Source: JBHEMT01 sp046262435 (GTDB lineage Bacteria; Chloroflexota; Dormibacteria; Aeolococcales; Aeolococcaceae). Taken from it: a stretch of 37,647 nucleotides of DNA. The notes below the pieces were generated by a model. The model searched no databases and was not told the origin of the DNA. It saw only the letters and a program-made list of their open reading frames with translations. The translations under genes were made by a program, and so were the position numbers. The stretch spans positions 1 to 37,647 of the forward strand of contig JBHEMT010000137.1 in assembly GCA_046262435.1 (NCBI GenBank), given 5' to 3'. Shown here in pieces: positions 1 to 9,462 of this stretch. How positions within the stretch are numbered: the first letter of the stretch is position 1; each line of letters begins with the position of its first letter.

Positions 1-677
1 GTCGAGGACTCCCGGGCGTCCGGAGGTGAAGCCCTCCGGCCCGCGCAGGGCCAGGTTGAGCGCGGCCGTGGCAAAGACCACGACGGTCACCACCAGGCCG
101 CCGGCGTCGCGCACGTAGCGTGCCGGCATCAAGCGCACCGCCGCGATCGTCAGCGCGGTTCCGCCCACCAGCGGAAGGCTGACCAGCCCGAGCACGGCCA
201 CCAGGACCAGGGGCAGCGCCAGCACGGCTCCGCGACCGAGCGCATAGGCGAGCAGCGGCGGGCCGCCGAGCAGGATTCCCAGCGCCGCTCCGAGACCGAG
301 TTGGGCGTACACCCGGCTGAGCAGGACGGTGGCCGGTGGCACCGGGCAGGCGAGCAGACCGTCGAGGTCCTTGGCGAAGTAGAGCGACGAGATCGCGAAG
401 GTCACCGACGTGACCATGGTGAAACCGCAGAGCACGAGCAGGCCGCCGCTGAGCAGCCGCTCGAGGGGCGCCCCCCCGGGAGCGTCAGCGCTCAGCACCA
501 CCCCGGTGAAGCGGAACGACCCGAGCATGGCCCCGGCCACCAGCACGGCGACCACCAGGCTGCGGCCACGCCGCTCGCCGCCGGCGCGCAGTGCCCCGTT
601 GCCCAGCATGCGCAAGCGGCTGCGCAGCAGCGCCGCCAACTGGAGCCGCGGCTTGGGAGCCGCGGCACGCCCCGCGA

Positions 678-681
<4 letters not shown>
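1..681 (-). CDS. ABC-2 type exporter permease (3' end outside window)
   Basis: This is the membrane subunit of an ABC exporter, encoded directly after its ATPase. A GTG start at 681 overlaps the ATPase stop codon in a GTGA arrangement, so the two are translationally coupled. The frame stays open for 227 codons to the window edge, so the C-terminus is missing. After a basic N-terminus (residues 1-40) I see hydrophobic segments around 42-60, 78-100 and 118-175, and another near 195-212. This is the profile of a multi-pass permease. The segment beginning SLYFAKDLDGLL, a short amphipathic stretch after the second helix, resembles putative ABC exporter membrane subunits in Gram-positive bacteria. 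The substrate cannot be read from the sequence. The adjacent acyltransferase and glycosyltransferase make a lipid or glycoconjugate possible, but that is inference. Confidence 0.75.
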
Positions 682-1466
<785 letters not shown>

Positions 1467-1518
1467 CGGTGTCGCCTCCGCTGACGCGTCACGGGAGTTC
1501 CAGGACTCACCGCCCCGA

Positions 1519-2763
1519 TTATGGCTGCGGGGGTACGGCCCCACCGTGACGAAACGGCGGCGATGGTGCGCGCCCTGAGCGGAGACCGGCATAGACCGCG
1601 AGCACGTCATCGATGACGCGGCCCAGCGGGTACCGGTCCACGCAGCGCTGCCGGGCCGCGCGACCCAGCCGGTGCCGCAGCGGCGGATCCGCCTGCAGCA
1701 TGGCCAGGGCTCTGCTGAGGTGGGGCTCCAGCGGGTGAACGGGGATGACCACTCCGGCGTCGCCGAGCGCCTCACCGTCGTCGCCGGCATCGGTGGCCAC
1801 CACCGCACAACCCGCGGCCATGGCCTCCAGCATGGACAGGGCAAGCCCTTCGGCGGTCGAGGGCAGCACCACGACGTCGGCGGCGCGAAGCAGGTCGAGC
1901 CGTTCCTCGAAGGTCGCCAGGCGTCCCATCAGCCGCACCGCGGCGGACCGCCCGGCGAGCCGCTGCAGACGTCCGGCCTGGGACCCTGTCCCAGCGATCA
2001 GCAGCCGGTGGGGTGGCCAGGCCTGCTTCGCGACGGCCTCGATCAGGGCGCCGACGCGTTTTTCCCGGTCGAGCCGACCGAGATAGGCCACCACGAAGGC
2101 GTCACCCAGCTGGTCGCGAAGCCGCGACCGCCCCGGAGTGATCGCGTTCACATCGACGCCGTTGGCGACCACCAGAATGCGCTCGGCAGGCACCCCGGCG
2201 CGCACCAGCAGCGCCGCCTGGGTCGTGCTGAGCGCGATCAGGCTGTCGACGTGGCGCAGCGCCGCCCGGTGGTAGCGGTAGAGGCCGGCGAGCAGCCGGG
2301 CCCGCGAAGAGCCGGGGGTGGCGTAGGGCAGGTGGAAGGTGGCCACGGTGGCCGCGCCGAGTGCATGCGCCGCCCGGCAGATCGGCCCGTCCAGGGTGGA
2401 GAAGCTCCAGGAGACGTGGACCACATCAGGAGCAAAGTCGCCGAGAGCCTGCTCCACCCGCCGCATCGAACCTGGACCGGAGACCGTGAGCGCGCCCGCA
2501 GCGACACCGTCGAGGACCAGGCGCCCCGCGGCGCTCGCCCCGGGGCGCCCGTCGCACGCGCTGGTGACCAGCAACACCTCCGCACCCCGGGCGCGCAGCC
2601 CACCGACGAGGTCGCGGGTGTAGGTCGACAGACCATCCCCGCGGTTCTCGTCACCGTGGCCAAACCATGCCACCCGCAGCCGGCCGGTGATATCGGCGTC
2701 GCGTGTTTCGGCCGTGCTTGGCGAATTCTGTGGGCTGATTGACGCAGGACCCCGCTCACGCAT
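1519..2763 (-). CDS. GT4-family glycosyltransferase (GT-B fold)
   Basis: This is a 414-residue retaining glycosyltransferase of the GT-B fold, which transfers a sugar from a nucleotide donor. An N-terminal Rossmann domain begins at about residue 28 (RVAWFGHG) with a glycine-rich acceptor loop (GDGLSTYTRDL). The C-terminal donor domain has a LGRLDREKR-type loop near residue 230 and the family EX7E motif in AEGLALSMLEAMAAG. The ATG at 2763 overlaps the end of the acyltransferase gene by 8 bases, so the two are coupled. An acyltransferase directly before a GT4 enzyme recalls the patA-pimA pair of phosphatidylinositol mannoside synthesis in actinobacteria, but the N-terminus is not obviously PimA-like. 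The acceptor is unknown. A glycolipid or cell-surface glycan role is inference. Confidence 0.88.
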   Translation of the reverse strand: MRERGPASISPQNSPSTAETRDADITGRLRVAWFGHGDENRGDGLSTYTRDLVGGLRARGAEVLLVTSACDGRPGASAAGRLVLDGVAAGALTVSGPGSMRRVEQALGDFAPDVVHVSWSFSTLDGPICRAAHALGAATVATFHLPYATPGSSRARLLAGLYRYHRAALRHVDSLIALSTTQAALLVRAGVPAERILVVANGVDVNAITPGRSRLRDQLGDAFVVAYLGRLDREKRVGALIEAVAKQAWPPHRLLIAGTGSQAGRLQRLAGRSAAVRLMGRLATFEERLDLLRAADVVVLPSTAEGLALSMLEAMAAGCAVVATDAGDDGEALGDAGVVIPVHPLEPHLSRALAMLQADPPLRHRLGRAARQRCVDRYPLGRVIDDVLAVYAGLRSGRAPSPPFRHGGAVPPQP

Positions 2764-3625
2764 CGTCGGCGTACACCGAACCGAACGGGTACCACTGCTC
2801 GGGGTGGCGGCGAGCCCCGTCCTCCAGTGCCTCGGCGACGCGACCCATCACCGCGGCCTCATCCTCCCCGGGACCGCCGCTCACCGGCGGATACGCGCGG
2901 ACCACGTACCCGCCCGCCTCCCGGCAGCAGACCGCCGGAAACAGGGGAGCCCCGGTGTGCAGGTGCAGCCACGCAGGTACCGTGCTGAAGTCGACCCGCC
3001 CTCCGCGGTACGGCACCGCGACAGTGGGACCGCCCTGGGAGACATCGCAGAGCAGGGCAACGAACCGTCCCTTCCGCAGGGCGCGGACCAGTCCGCGCGC
3101 CGCCCGGTCGGGGGTGAAGACCTCCAGCTGGTTGCGCATCCTCGCCCAGGTGATCAACCGGGTCACCAAGCCGGGTCCGAGCGGTGCCATCACCGTGGTC
3201 AGGCTGAACCCGTTCGCCAGGGCGATGTTGGCCGCCATGTCCCAGTTGCCGACGTGGCTGAGCGCGAGGATGCCGCCGCGCCCGGCGTCGAGGGTGGGCG
3301 ACACGTGCTCCATGCCGAGCACGCGGGAGTGGCGGCGAACCTCCGCAGCGGGCATCCCATTGGCCCAGACGAAGTCGGCCATGGTCCGGGCGTACTCGCG
3401 GAAGCAGGCACGGCTGCGCCGCCGGATCACGTCAGCGGACGCGCCAGGATCGGCGCGTCGATGGTTCGCGACAGTCCGCCGCCGACGTCCGGGCTGGAGC
3501 AGGTACGCGGTGAGGCCGACCGCGTCGGCCAGCCGGTAGCGGCCCTCCCCCAGCGCGCGAATGATGCGCACGAAGCCGAACCACGCGACCTTGACCTGCC
3601 TGGGCGGATCGGGAGAGTCAGACAC
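2756..3625 (-). CDS. Lipid acyltransferase, HtrB/LpxL-PatA superfamily
   Basis: This 289-residue acyltransferase belongs to the lysophospholipid/lauroyl acyltransferase superfamily, which moves an acyl chain onto a (glyco)lipid at the inner membrane face. The catalytic HX4D motif is present as HVGNWD (His124, Asp129). A downstream VPYRGGRVDF segment matches the conserved FxGR-type block, followed by a PAWL motif. I chose the GTG at 3625, which overlaps the upstream thioredoxin-like gene by 8 bases; the frame upstream of it only reads through that gene. Its stop overlaps the glycosyltransferase start. In a Gram-negative cell this would suggest lipid A acylation. No other lipid A gene is present and the context looks Gram-positive, so a PatA-like role on a mannosylated or other glycolipid is my preferred inference. 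Confidence 0.85.
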   Translation of the reverse strand: MSDSPDPPRQVKVAWFGFVRIIRALGEGRYRLADAVGLTAYLLQPGRRRRTVANHRRADPGASADVIRRRSRACFREYARTMADFVWANGMPAAEVRRHSRVLGMEHVSPTLDAGRGGILALSHVGNWDMAANIALANGFSLTTVMAPLGPGLVTRLITWARMRNQLEVFTPDRAARGLVRALRKGRFVALLCDVSQGGPTVAVPYRGGRVDFSTVPAWLHLHTGAPLFPAVCCREAGGYVVRAYPPVSGGPGEDEAAVMGRVAEALEDGARRHPEQWYPFGSVYADDA

Positions 3626-4181
3626 CGATCCGGGCCAGGGCGGCGGCCGCACCCTCGACGCCCGCGGCACCCACCCCGGAGTACGCCACCCGGCCGGCGC
3701 TGTCGAGAAGGTAGATGGTGGGCACGGCGCTGACGCCATAGGCGTGGGTCACCATCGCCCCCGGGTCGACCAGGAGCGGGAAGCGAATGCAGCCGGCGCC
3801 CTGGTCACGGCGGAATTGTCTCAGCCGGACCCCGTCCTCCCCGACCGCGTCGACGGCGACCACTCGGGCGTTGGGGTGCACGACCGCGAGGCGGCAGACG
3901 GCGGCAACCTCCTGCCGGCACACGGCGCAACCGGTGTCGAGAAACTCGACGAGGACGGGGCGACCGGGGGCTGTGCCCTGGACATCCCGGCGGAGTCCAT
4001 CGGCGTCGTTGAGCCGGATGGCCGGCGCCGCCGTCCCCAGCGACAGTCGCGGGGGCGCCAGTGCCCGGGGCGCAACCGCGACGACGGTACCGAGGATGAG
4101 CGCCGCGAGCAAGGCCACCAGCGTGCGCCGGCGGGGCCGGCGAGGGGGGGCTGCCTGGACCGGCTCACCCTCTGGTGTCAT
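3618..4181 (-). CDS. Membrane-anchored thioredoxin-fold protein (TlpA/ResA type)
   Basis: This 187-residue protein has an arginine-rich N-terminus, one hydrophobic helix at about residues 20-37 and an outward-facing thioredoxin domain. The redox motif is CAVC (Cys85-Cys88), with the cis-proline in AVPTIYLLD (Pro154). The layout matches TlpA/ResA/AhpC-TSA proteins that reduce extracytoplasmic disulfides, for example in apocytochromes. A further Cys96 and Cys131 are present. I chose the ATG at 4181 because upstream codons in this frame are Arg/Pro-rich shadow of nuoN. The gene begins 38 bases after nuoN and overlaps the acyltransferase start by 8 bases. The partner is unknown; no cytochrome maturation gene is in the window. 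Confidence 0.85.
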   Translation of the reverse strand: MTPEGEPVQAAPPRRPRRRTLVALLAALILGTVVAVAPRALAPPRLSLGTAAPAIRLNDADGLRRDVQGTAPGRPVLVEFLDTGCAVCRQEVAAVCRLAVVHPNARVVAVDAVGEDGVRLRQFRRDQGAGCIRFPLLVDPGAMVTHAYGVSAVPTIYLLDSAGRVAYSGVGAAGVEGAAAALARIGV

Positions 4182-4219
4182 TGCCGGCCGACGGAGACGG
4201 GCGTCAGGTGCCGCCTGCC

Positions 4220-5686
4220 TCAGCGGAGGACCGCGCTGGCGGCGCGGCCGGCGATGCCGGTCAGCTGCTGCAGGAAGAGCGGGGCTGCGAGCAGGACCCC
4301 GGCAAAGCCGAGGGCCCATCGCCCCCCCGCCTGCGGGCGGCGGTCGCGCAGCTGGGCATCAACCTCTGCGCCGCCCGCGTAGACCGCGCTCAGGGCACGA
4401 GCGCAGGCGATCAGGCTGAGCAACCAGGCGACCGCCGTGACCACGGCAAGCCAGCCGAACCCGCTCAGCAGTGCGCTCTCCATCACGGCCGCCCTGGCCA
4501 GGGCCCCGAGCAGGGGAGGGACGCCGGCCAGGATGACCACTCCGCAGGCAACGGTCAGCGCGCCCCGTGGGTGGCGATGACCAAGGCCGCGCAGCCTGTG
4601 GCTGTGGCCCGCGCCCTCAACCGGTGCCCCTAGAGCCCCCATGGCTAGCAGCCCGCCCCCCAGGGCTGCCGCCTGGAGCAAGCCGGCGGTGATGCCCCCG
4701 GACGTGGCCCGGGTCCCGACGAGGGCGACCAGGAGCAGGCCCACTCCGGATCCGGCCAGGGCGCGGGCAAGCCCGGCGACCGTGCCCGCCTGCAGCGCGC
4801 GAAGACCGCCGCCAAGCAGCGCTCCGGCCGCCAGCACGGCGAGGATTCCCTCGACGGGCACCCGGGTGCCGGCGGGCAGCACCGCGACGAGCCGGGCCAC
4901 CCCGGCGTACCCGGCAACGATGCTGACCGCCACCAGAGGCGCCAGCGTCCCCGTGGCCACGCCACCCCGGGGATCGTCGGTATCCAGGAGCAGCGGAGCA
5001 ACGGCCAGCTTGAAGAGCAGCCCAGCGAGCACCAGGGTGACGGCGGTGGCAGCGAGCGCCCCTCCCGGCAGCGTGGCCGCCAGGTCGGTCAGCCGAAGAT
5101 GCCCGCTGAGGCCGACCAGCAGGGCCATCCCGTAGAGCGCCACTCCCGAACCGACTCCGCCGGAGATGAGCAGACGCAGGGCACCACGGTTGCTCCCGGC
5201 CGCGCGCTTGTCGACGGCGATCATCAGCACCCCCGAGATTCCCGCAAGCTCGGCGCCGCCGTAGAGGCCGGGCAGGCTGCCGCTGTTGCACACGATGTCG
5301 GCGCCGGCGCTGAGCCCCAGCAGAGCGGCGCAGTAGGTGCCCAGGTGGGGGCGGAGCCGGCCCAGCGCCCAGGGGACCGCCAGCACACCACCCAGCCCGA
5401 GCACCAGCACCATGGCCCCGGCGAGGATGCCGAAGCGGTCGATCGTGGCATCACCCTGGGCGGCCAGAAACGCCGCGCGGGATGGCTGCAGAGGAAGCAG
5501 CCCGGCCAGCTGGGCCAGCAGCGCCAGAACCAGCCCTGAGGCGGCGACCGCGCGGAGCAGACCCGGTGCCGCGGGCCGGCCGCGATCCAGCAGGACGGTC
5601 GCCAGCCCGGTGACCAGCAGCACGGCGGCGGGGAGCACCGCGAGCAGGCCCGCGGTCAGATGGTCCCCGTGGCTCAACCCGGTCAC
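4220..5686 (-). CDS. nuoN: NADH-quinone oxidoreductase subunit N (divergent)
   Basis: This is an antiporter-like membrane subunit of complex I (488 residues, about 14 hydrophobic helices). The GTG start at 5686 overlaps the nuoM stop as GTGA. Compared by eye with E. coli NuoN, it keeps the TM5 glutamate (Glu146, for Glu133) and the TM7 lysine (Lys226 in LLFKLAVAP, for Lys217). Arginine replaces Lys158 (Arg171) and Lys395. Ile256 stands where Lys247 is expected, and the usual PFHxWxPDVYxGAPT block has decayed to PLLLDTDDPRGG. It is therefore the least degenerate of the three large Nuo subunits here. A longer open frame runs upstream of 5686, but it is a shadow of nuoM. Whether this subunit pumps protons is uncertain. 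Confidence 0.85.
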   Translation of the reverse strand: MTGLSHGDHLTAGLLAVLPAAVLLVTGLATVLLDRGRPAAPGLLRAVAASGLVLALLAQLAGLLPLQPSRAAFLAAQGDATIDRFGILAGAMVLVLGLGGVLAVPWALGRLRPHLGTYCAALLGLSAGADIVCNSGSLPGLYGGAELAGISGVLMIAVDKRAAGSNRGALRLLISGGVGSGVALYGMALLVGLSGHLRLTDLAATLPGGALAATAVTLVLAGLLFKLAVAPLLLDTDDPRGGVATGTLAPLVAVSIVAGYAGVARLVAVLPAGTRVPVEGILAVLAAGALLGGGLRALQAGTVAGLARALAGSGVGLLLVALVGTRATSGGITAGLLQAAALGGGLLAMGALGAPVEGAGHSHRLRGLGHRHPRGALTVACGVVILAGVPPLLGALARAAVMESALLSGFGWLAVVTAVAWLLSLIACARALSAVYAGGAEVDAQLRDRRPQAGGRWALGFAGVLLAAPLFLQQLTGIAGRAASAVLR

Positions 5687-7416
5687 CCTCTGCCACCCAG
5701 GTGGGTGACAATCCCGCTGATCACGCCGTTGCCGATCATCGGCAGCACCCGGCCGGGAACCACTCCCCAGGCAACCACCGCCGCGGCCAGAGGAACGTGC
5801 TGCCAGAGCTCGAAGGTGCCGACGTCGCGCACCCTGTCGAAGGCCTCTCGAGCCTGCCCGCTGAACACCCGCTGAACCGTCCACAGCAACCAGCCGGTGG
5901 AGACGAGCAGCGCGGCGACCACCACCGTGGTCGCGATCCGGTGCACCGGGAACGCGCCGGTCACCACCAGGAGCTCGCCGGTGAACCCGGCCAGCAGCGG
6001 CACACCCACGCCACTCAGGCCGGCGAGGAGCCACAGCCCGGCAAGCCGCGGGGCGCGTCGGCCGAGGCCGCCGAGGGCGTCGAGAACCCCGGTTCTCGCC
6101 CGTTCCTCGACTTGTCCGGCGAGCAGCTGAGCCATTGCCACCACCAGCCCGTTGGCAATGAGCGCTACCACCGCGCCCACCAGCGCGACTGTCGATTGGG
6201 CGCCGAGGGCAAGCAGCACCAGCCCGGTGTGGCTGACGGCTGTGTAGGCGGCGAGACGGCGCACCGTGCGCTGCCGGAGCGTGGCCACGGTGGCGTACAC
6301 GGTGGTGAGCACGGCCACGGTCACGATCACCAGCGAGTAGTGCCAGGCGAGGCCGCCGAACAGCGGAATTGTGATCCGCAGCAGACAGTAGGCCCCGGTA
6401 CTCAGCACCGCCCCGCCAACCGCCGCGGCGACTCCCGCGGGGGCATGCTCGAGCACATCCACGACCCAGCCGTGCAGCGGAACCACACCGAGCAGCAGGC
6501 CGGCGGCGGCAAGGCTGAGCCAGAAACCGGCTTTGGCAACCCCACCTCCCGAGCTGGTCAGCGAGGTCAGGTCGGTCGATCCCTGGCCCGCCCGGGTGGC
6601 GACAAGCGTGATCGCGACGAGCAGCAGCACGACGCCCAGACCGGCCTGGGCCAGATAGTGGCGTGCCGCTCGTCCGGCCCCGGGCCCTCCGTAGATGGTG
6701 AGCAAAGTGGCGAGGGGGACCAGTTGGAGCCCCACGAAGAGCACCAGCAGCAGACCGTCGGCGGCGGACAGCATGCCGCTCACCCCGGTGTCGAGCAGGA
6801 GCAGCATGGCGAAAAACAGCCGGGTGCGCGCCTGGAGTCGGCAGGATGCTGCCACCGCGACCAGGAACACCAGCGTGGTGCAGGTGAGCAGGGGCAGCGA
6901 GATGCCGTCCACCGCCAGGTGATAGTCGGTGTGGATCGGGAGGCCGGTCAGCCAGGCGTGCCGCTCCTCGTAGCTGCCCGGCGAGCCACCCAGGCTGTCC
7001 TGGCGGACCTGGTCGAACAGAGCGCCGAGGGCGATCAGGAAACTGCCTCCGGCGCCCGCCCCCGCGGCCACCCGGATGCGGTTGCGCTGCTCGGCGGTTC
7101 GTTCCGGAAGAAGCACGATCACCAGCGCCAGCAGGGCCGTCAACCACACCACGAAGCTGAGCAGCACCTCGGGGAGGTCCGCGCTGACCGGGGCCGGTGC
7201 TGGAGTTCGACTTGGCAGCCCCTGGCCCGGCACCCCCTGGCCGGGTAACCCCTGCCCGGGCAACCCCTGCCCGGGCAATCCCTGCCCGGGTAAGCCCTGC
7301 CCGGGGGCCGCGGGCGCCGGCGCCGGATTCGCCGCGGCGAGTGCACCCACGAGGCGGGGCGCGAGCTGCAGCGCCACCATCCCGCCACGCAGCGCGGGGA
7401 GCAGCAGGCCGCTCAT
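5683..7416 (-). CDS. nuoM: NADH-quinone oxidoreductase subunit M, lacking canonical proton-channel residues
   Basis: This 577-residue antiporter-like subunit is identified by its place in nuoJKLMN and by family blocks: VVPLHGW (311-317), GAYCLLR (341-347), AYTAVSHTGLVLLALG (390-405) and GFTGELL (about 477-483). By eye, the E. coli NuoM channel residues are missing. Gly229 stands for Glu144, Leu308 for Lys234 and Ser339 for Lys265. The C-terminal glutamate (Glu481, for Glu407) is kept. Residues 38-67 are six tandem PGQG[L/V] pentapeptides after a Pro/Ala-rich stretch, an insertion I do not know from this family. The ATG at 7416 overlaps the nuoL stop (ATGA). Length is somewhat above the usual 500-510 residues because of the N-terminal extension. 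Confidence 0.85.
   Translation of the reverse strand: MSGLLLPALRGGMVALQLAPRLVGALAAANPAPAPAAPGQGLPGQGLPGQGLPGQGLPGQGVPGQGLPSRTPAPAPVSADLPEVLLSFVVWLTALLALVIVLLPERTAEQRNRIRVAAGAGAGGSFLIALGALFDQVRQDSLGGSPGSYEERHAWLTGLPIHTDYHLAVDGISLPLLTCTTLVFLVAVAASCRLQARTRLFFAMLLLLDTGVSGMLSAADGLLLVLFVGLQLVPLATLLTIYGGPGAGRAARHYLAQAGLGVVLLLVAITLVATRAGQGSTDLTSLTSSGGGVAKAGFWLSLAAAGLLLGVVPLHGWVVDVLEHAPAGVAAAVGGAVLSTGAYCLLRITIPLFGGLAWHYSLVIVTVAVLTTVYATVATLRQRTVRRLAAYTAVSHTGLVLLALGAQSTVALVGAVVALIANGLVVAMAQLLAGQVEERARTGVLDALGGLGRRAPRLAGLWLLAGLSGVGVPLLAGFTGELLVVTGAFPVHRIATTVVVAALLVSTGWLLWTVQRVFSGQAREAFDRVRDVGTFELWQHVPLAAAVVAWGVVPGRVLPMIGNGVISGIVTHLGGRG
7216..7305 (-). repeat. 15-bp in-frame tandem repeat in nuoM
   Basis: Six 15-base units, about CCCGGGCAGGGGTTG on the coding strand with few differences, encode PGQGL x4, PGQGV and PGQGL near the NuoM N-terminus. 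The units keep the reading frame and are flanked by Pro/Ala-rich linkers. The block looks like a low-complexity, elastin- or collagen-like spacer rather than a transmembrane helix. Confidence 0.92.
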
Positions 7417-9461
7417 CGCCCGCTCCCGAAGCCATGGCCGGAGGCGCCCAGGGCGACGGCCACGAGGAGTACCACCAGCGCCCCCAGGCCACCGGCCACC
7501 GTGACCTGACCGGAGCGCAGGCGCAGCCGGCCGGCGCCCGCGGCCAGGGTGCCAAGGCTGGTCTCCGCCTCGTCGGCGGCGCGAGCGAGCACCCGCTCGT
7601 CAAAGCGCGCGAGCAGACCCGCGGGACCGAGCACCAGGGCAGGCACAGCCCGGCGGGGCAGCGGCCAACGCGCCAGTCGCCCCCGCCAGTCGGTGAGACG
7701 CATAGTGGTGCGCGCCCCGGCCGCGGCAAGCGGAGCCCGGGGCCTGTAGGCGAGGACCGCGAGGAGCAGGCCGGCGGTGCAGGCCAAGCCGGCAATCGCG
7801 TAGGCGGTGAGGGACAGCGGCTGCGCCGAGCCCGGGCCGGGGAGCACGGCGTAGCGGAACAGGCTGCGCCGCACCCCGGGCAGGCCCACCAAGCCCACCA
7901 GGGCGGCGGCGGCGGCGAGGCTCAGCGCCGCGATGCGGCAGCGTCGCTCGGCATCCCGCAGCCGTTGCACGGGAAATCCGCGGCGCCGGGCCGGTTCTCC
8001 GGCGCAGAGCAGCAACGCCAGCCGCAATGGGGCAACGCTGATGAGCACCAACCCGAGGACGGTGATGCCCAGGAAAAGGCCCTCCAGCCACACGGGGTGG
8101 CGGGCGCCATTGAAGGCGCGGTTGTGCAGCACGGCGGCCACCACCGAGCGGAGCGACCAGAAGCCACCGAGGAGAACCAATCCGCCCGCGCTGAGCGCCC
8201 CGACCACCAGCGCCAGGCTGCTGCGGCGCAGCCGCGACCAGGCGCCACCGAAGTCGCCGACGGTGCGGCTGCGGTAGGCGCCGGCGAGGTTGGCCACCGC
8301 CAGCACCATCGCCGCCACCGCCAGGCTGCGGGTGATCAGCTGAAACAGGGCTGCCCCGTAGCCGCCGCTGCCCAGCGCGATCGCCACCATGCCGGAGCCC
8401 GCCGCGGTCATCCACGCGAGGCTGCGAAACACGTCGCTCTCGCTCACCGCCCACATCCCCGCCACCAGGACGGTGAGTGCGCCGAGGGCGGCAAGGACGG
8501 TCAGCGCATGTGGTGTTTCCGCCAGCAAAGGCATGAACCGGAGGAGCAGGACCCCGCCCGCCGCGGTGGTCGCCACCGGGGCCAGGACGGCCAGGGCCGG
8601 TGGGGAGCTCTCCACGCTGTCGACCAGCCAGCCACCCAGCGGAACCAGGCCGAGGCGAACCACCCCGGCAAGCAGCACCAGGGCACTGAGCAGGTCCAGG
8701 GTTCGGGGGCCGACGCCGGGTACGCCGCCCGCGGCGGCGCGGTGCCACTCGGTGAGGAGGTTGGCGAAGTTGTAGGGGTCCGAGATCTCGCGCCCGGCCG
8801 CCGGCGGCAGGGCGGCGAGGTCGGGAGCGAAGCGCGCCCAGAGAACCGCCGCGGCAAGCAGAAGCGCCAGGTCGCCGACCCGCAGCAGGAGAAAGGCCCG
8901 CCGCGCGGTGCGGGCGCGGCGGAGCTCCGGACTCTCTGGATGCACCACCAGGTACGTGGCCACGGCCCCCACACCCCAGGCGAGGAGCAGGGTGAAGAGG
9001 TTGGCGGCTGCGGCAACCATGATCCCGCTCGCGGTGAGCACGCTGATCAACCACAGCTGCCGGCGGCCCTCGGCGATTCCACGGAGCGAGGCGCCAGCGT
9101 GGAGATGAGCTGCGGCCGCGATGGCGCTGACGCACACCGCCAGAGCGCACGACACCGCGTCGACGACCACGCCGACCTGGGGATGAAAGTCGGTCACCGC
9201 ACCCACGAGCGAGCGGTCCGCCGGATTGCCGGGGCTGCCCGCGTAGCTGGGCACAAACGTCCAGAACGTGATCGCCGACTCGGTGGGGCGGCCGCCGGCA
9301 TGGAGGTACAGGAAGGGCGTCGCGACCGCCGCCGCCAGCGCCACCAGGCTGAAGGCAAGGCACACCTGGGCTGCGCGCCGGGGGAGCTCGACCAGAAACG
9401 ATGCGCCTGCGCCGGCCAGCGGCGCGATCACGGCGATCCAGAGAAGGGCGGTTGCCGCCAC
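7413..9461 (-). CDS. nuoL: NADH-quinone oxidoreductase subunit L, lacking canonical proton-channel residues
   Basis: This 682-residue antiporter-like subunit has many hydrophobic helices, a hydrophilic linker near residues 590-640 and a final helix, as in NuoL. The GTG start at 9461 lies one base after the nuoK stop. RVGD (194-197) matches the conserved Arg175/Asp178 block, and GGFWS (432-436) the conserved C-terminal block. The catalytic positions differ from E. coli NuoL. Gly163 in AWGVG stands for Glu144, Arg269 for Lys229 and Val382 for Lys342. Gln374 and Arg378 stand for the two histidines of the FHLMTH block. Leu437-Arg438 stand for Lys399-Asp400. The fold is kept while the charge relay appears gone, so proton pumping is doubtful. 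These placements are manual. Confidence 0.86.
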   Translation of the reverse strand: MAATALLWIAVIAPLAGAGASFLVELPRRAAQVCLAFSLVALAAAVATPFLYLHAGGRPTESAITFWTFVPSYAGSPGNPADRSLVGAVTDFHPQVGVVVDAVSCALAVCVSAIAAAAHLHAGASLRGIAEGRRQLWLISVLTASGIMVAAAANLFTLLLAWGVGAVATYLVVHPESPELRRARTARRAFLLLRVGDLALLLAAAVLWARFAPDLAALPPAAGREISDPYNFANLLTEWHRAAAGGVPGVGPRTLDLLSALVLLAGVVRLGLVPLGGWLVDSVESSPPALAVLAPVATTAAGGVLLLRFMPLLAETPHALTVLAALGALTVLVAGMWAVSESDVFRSLAWMTAAGSGMVAIALGSGGYGAALFQLITRSLAVAAMVLAVANLAGAYRSRTVGDFGGAWSRLRRSSLALVVGALSAGGLVLLGGFWSLRSVVAAVLHNRAFNGARHPVWLEGLFLGITVLGLVLISVAPLRLALLLCAGEPARRRGFPVQRLRDAERRCRIAALSLAAAAALVGLVGLPGVRRSLFRYAVLPGPGSAQPLSLTAYAIAGLACTAGLLLAVLAYRPRAPLAAAGARTTMRLTDWRGRLARWPLPRRAVPALVLGPAGLLARFDERVLARAADEAETSLGTLAAGAGRLRLRSGQVTVAGGLGALVVLLVAVALGASGHGFGSGR

Positions 9462-9462
9462 G

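Noticed and set aside
7216..7305. Possible CRISPR or minisatellite array at the 15-base repeats
   Set aside because: Units are contiguous without spacers, stay in frame and encode PGQG[L/V], so they are a coding repeat.
5687..7795. Apparent long extension of NuoN upstream to give one 1191-residue protein
   Set aside because: The extension is Arg/Pro/Gly-rich and lies inside nuoM and nuoL in another frame. NuoN starts at the GTG overlapping the nuoM stop.
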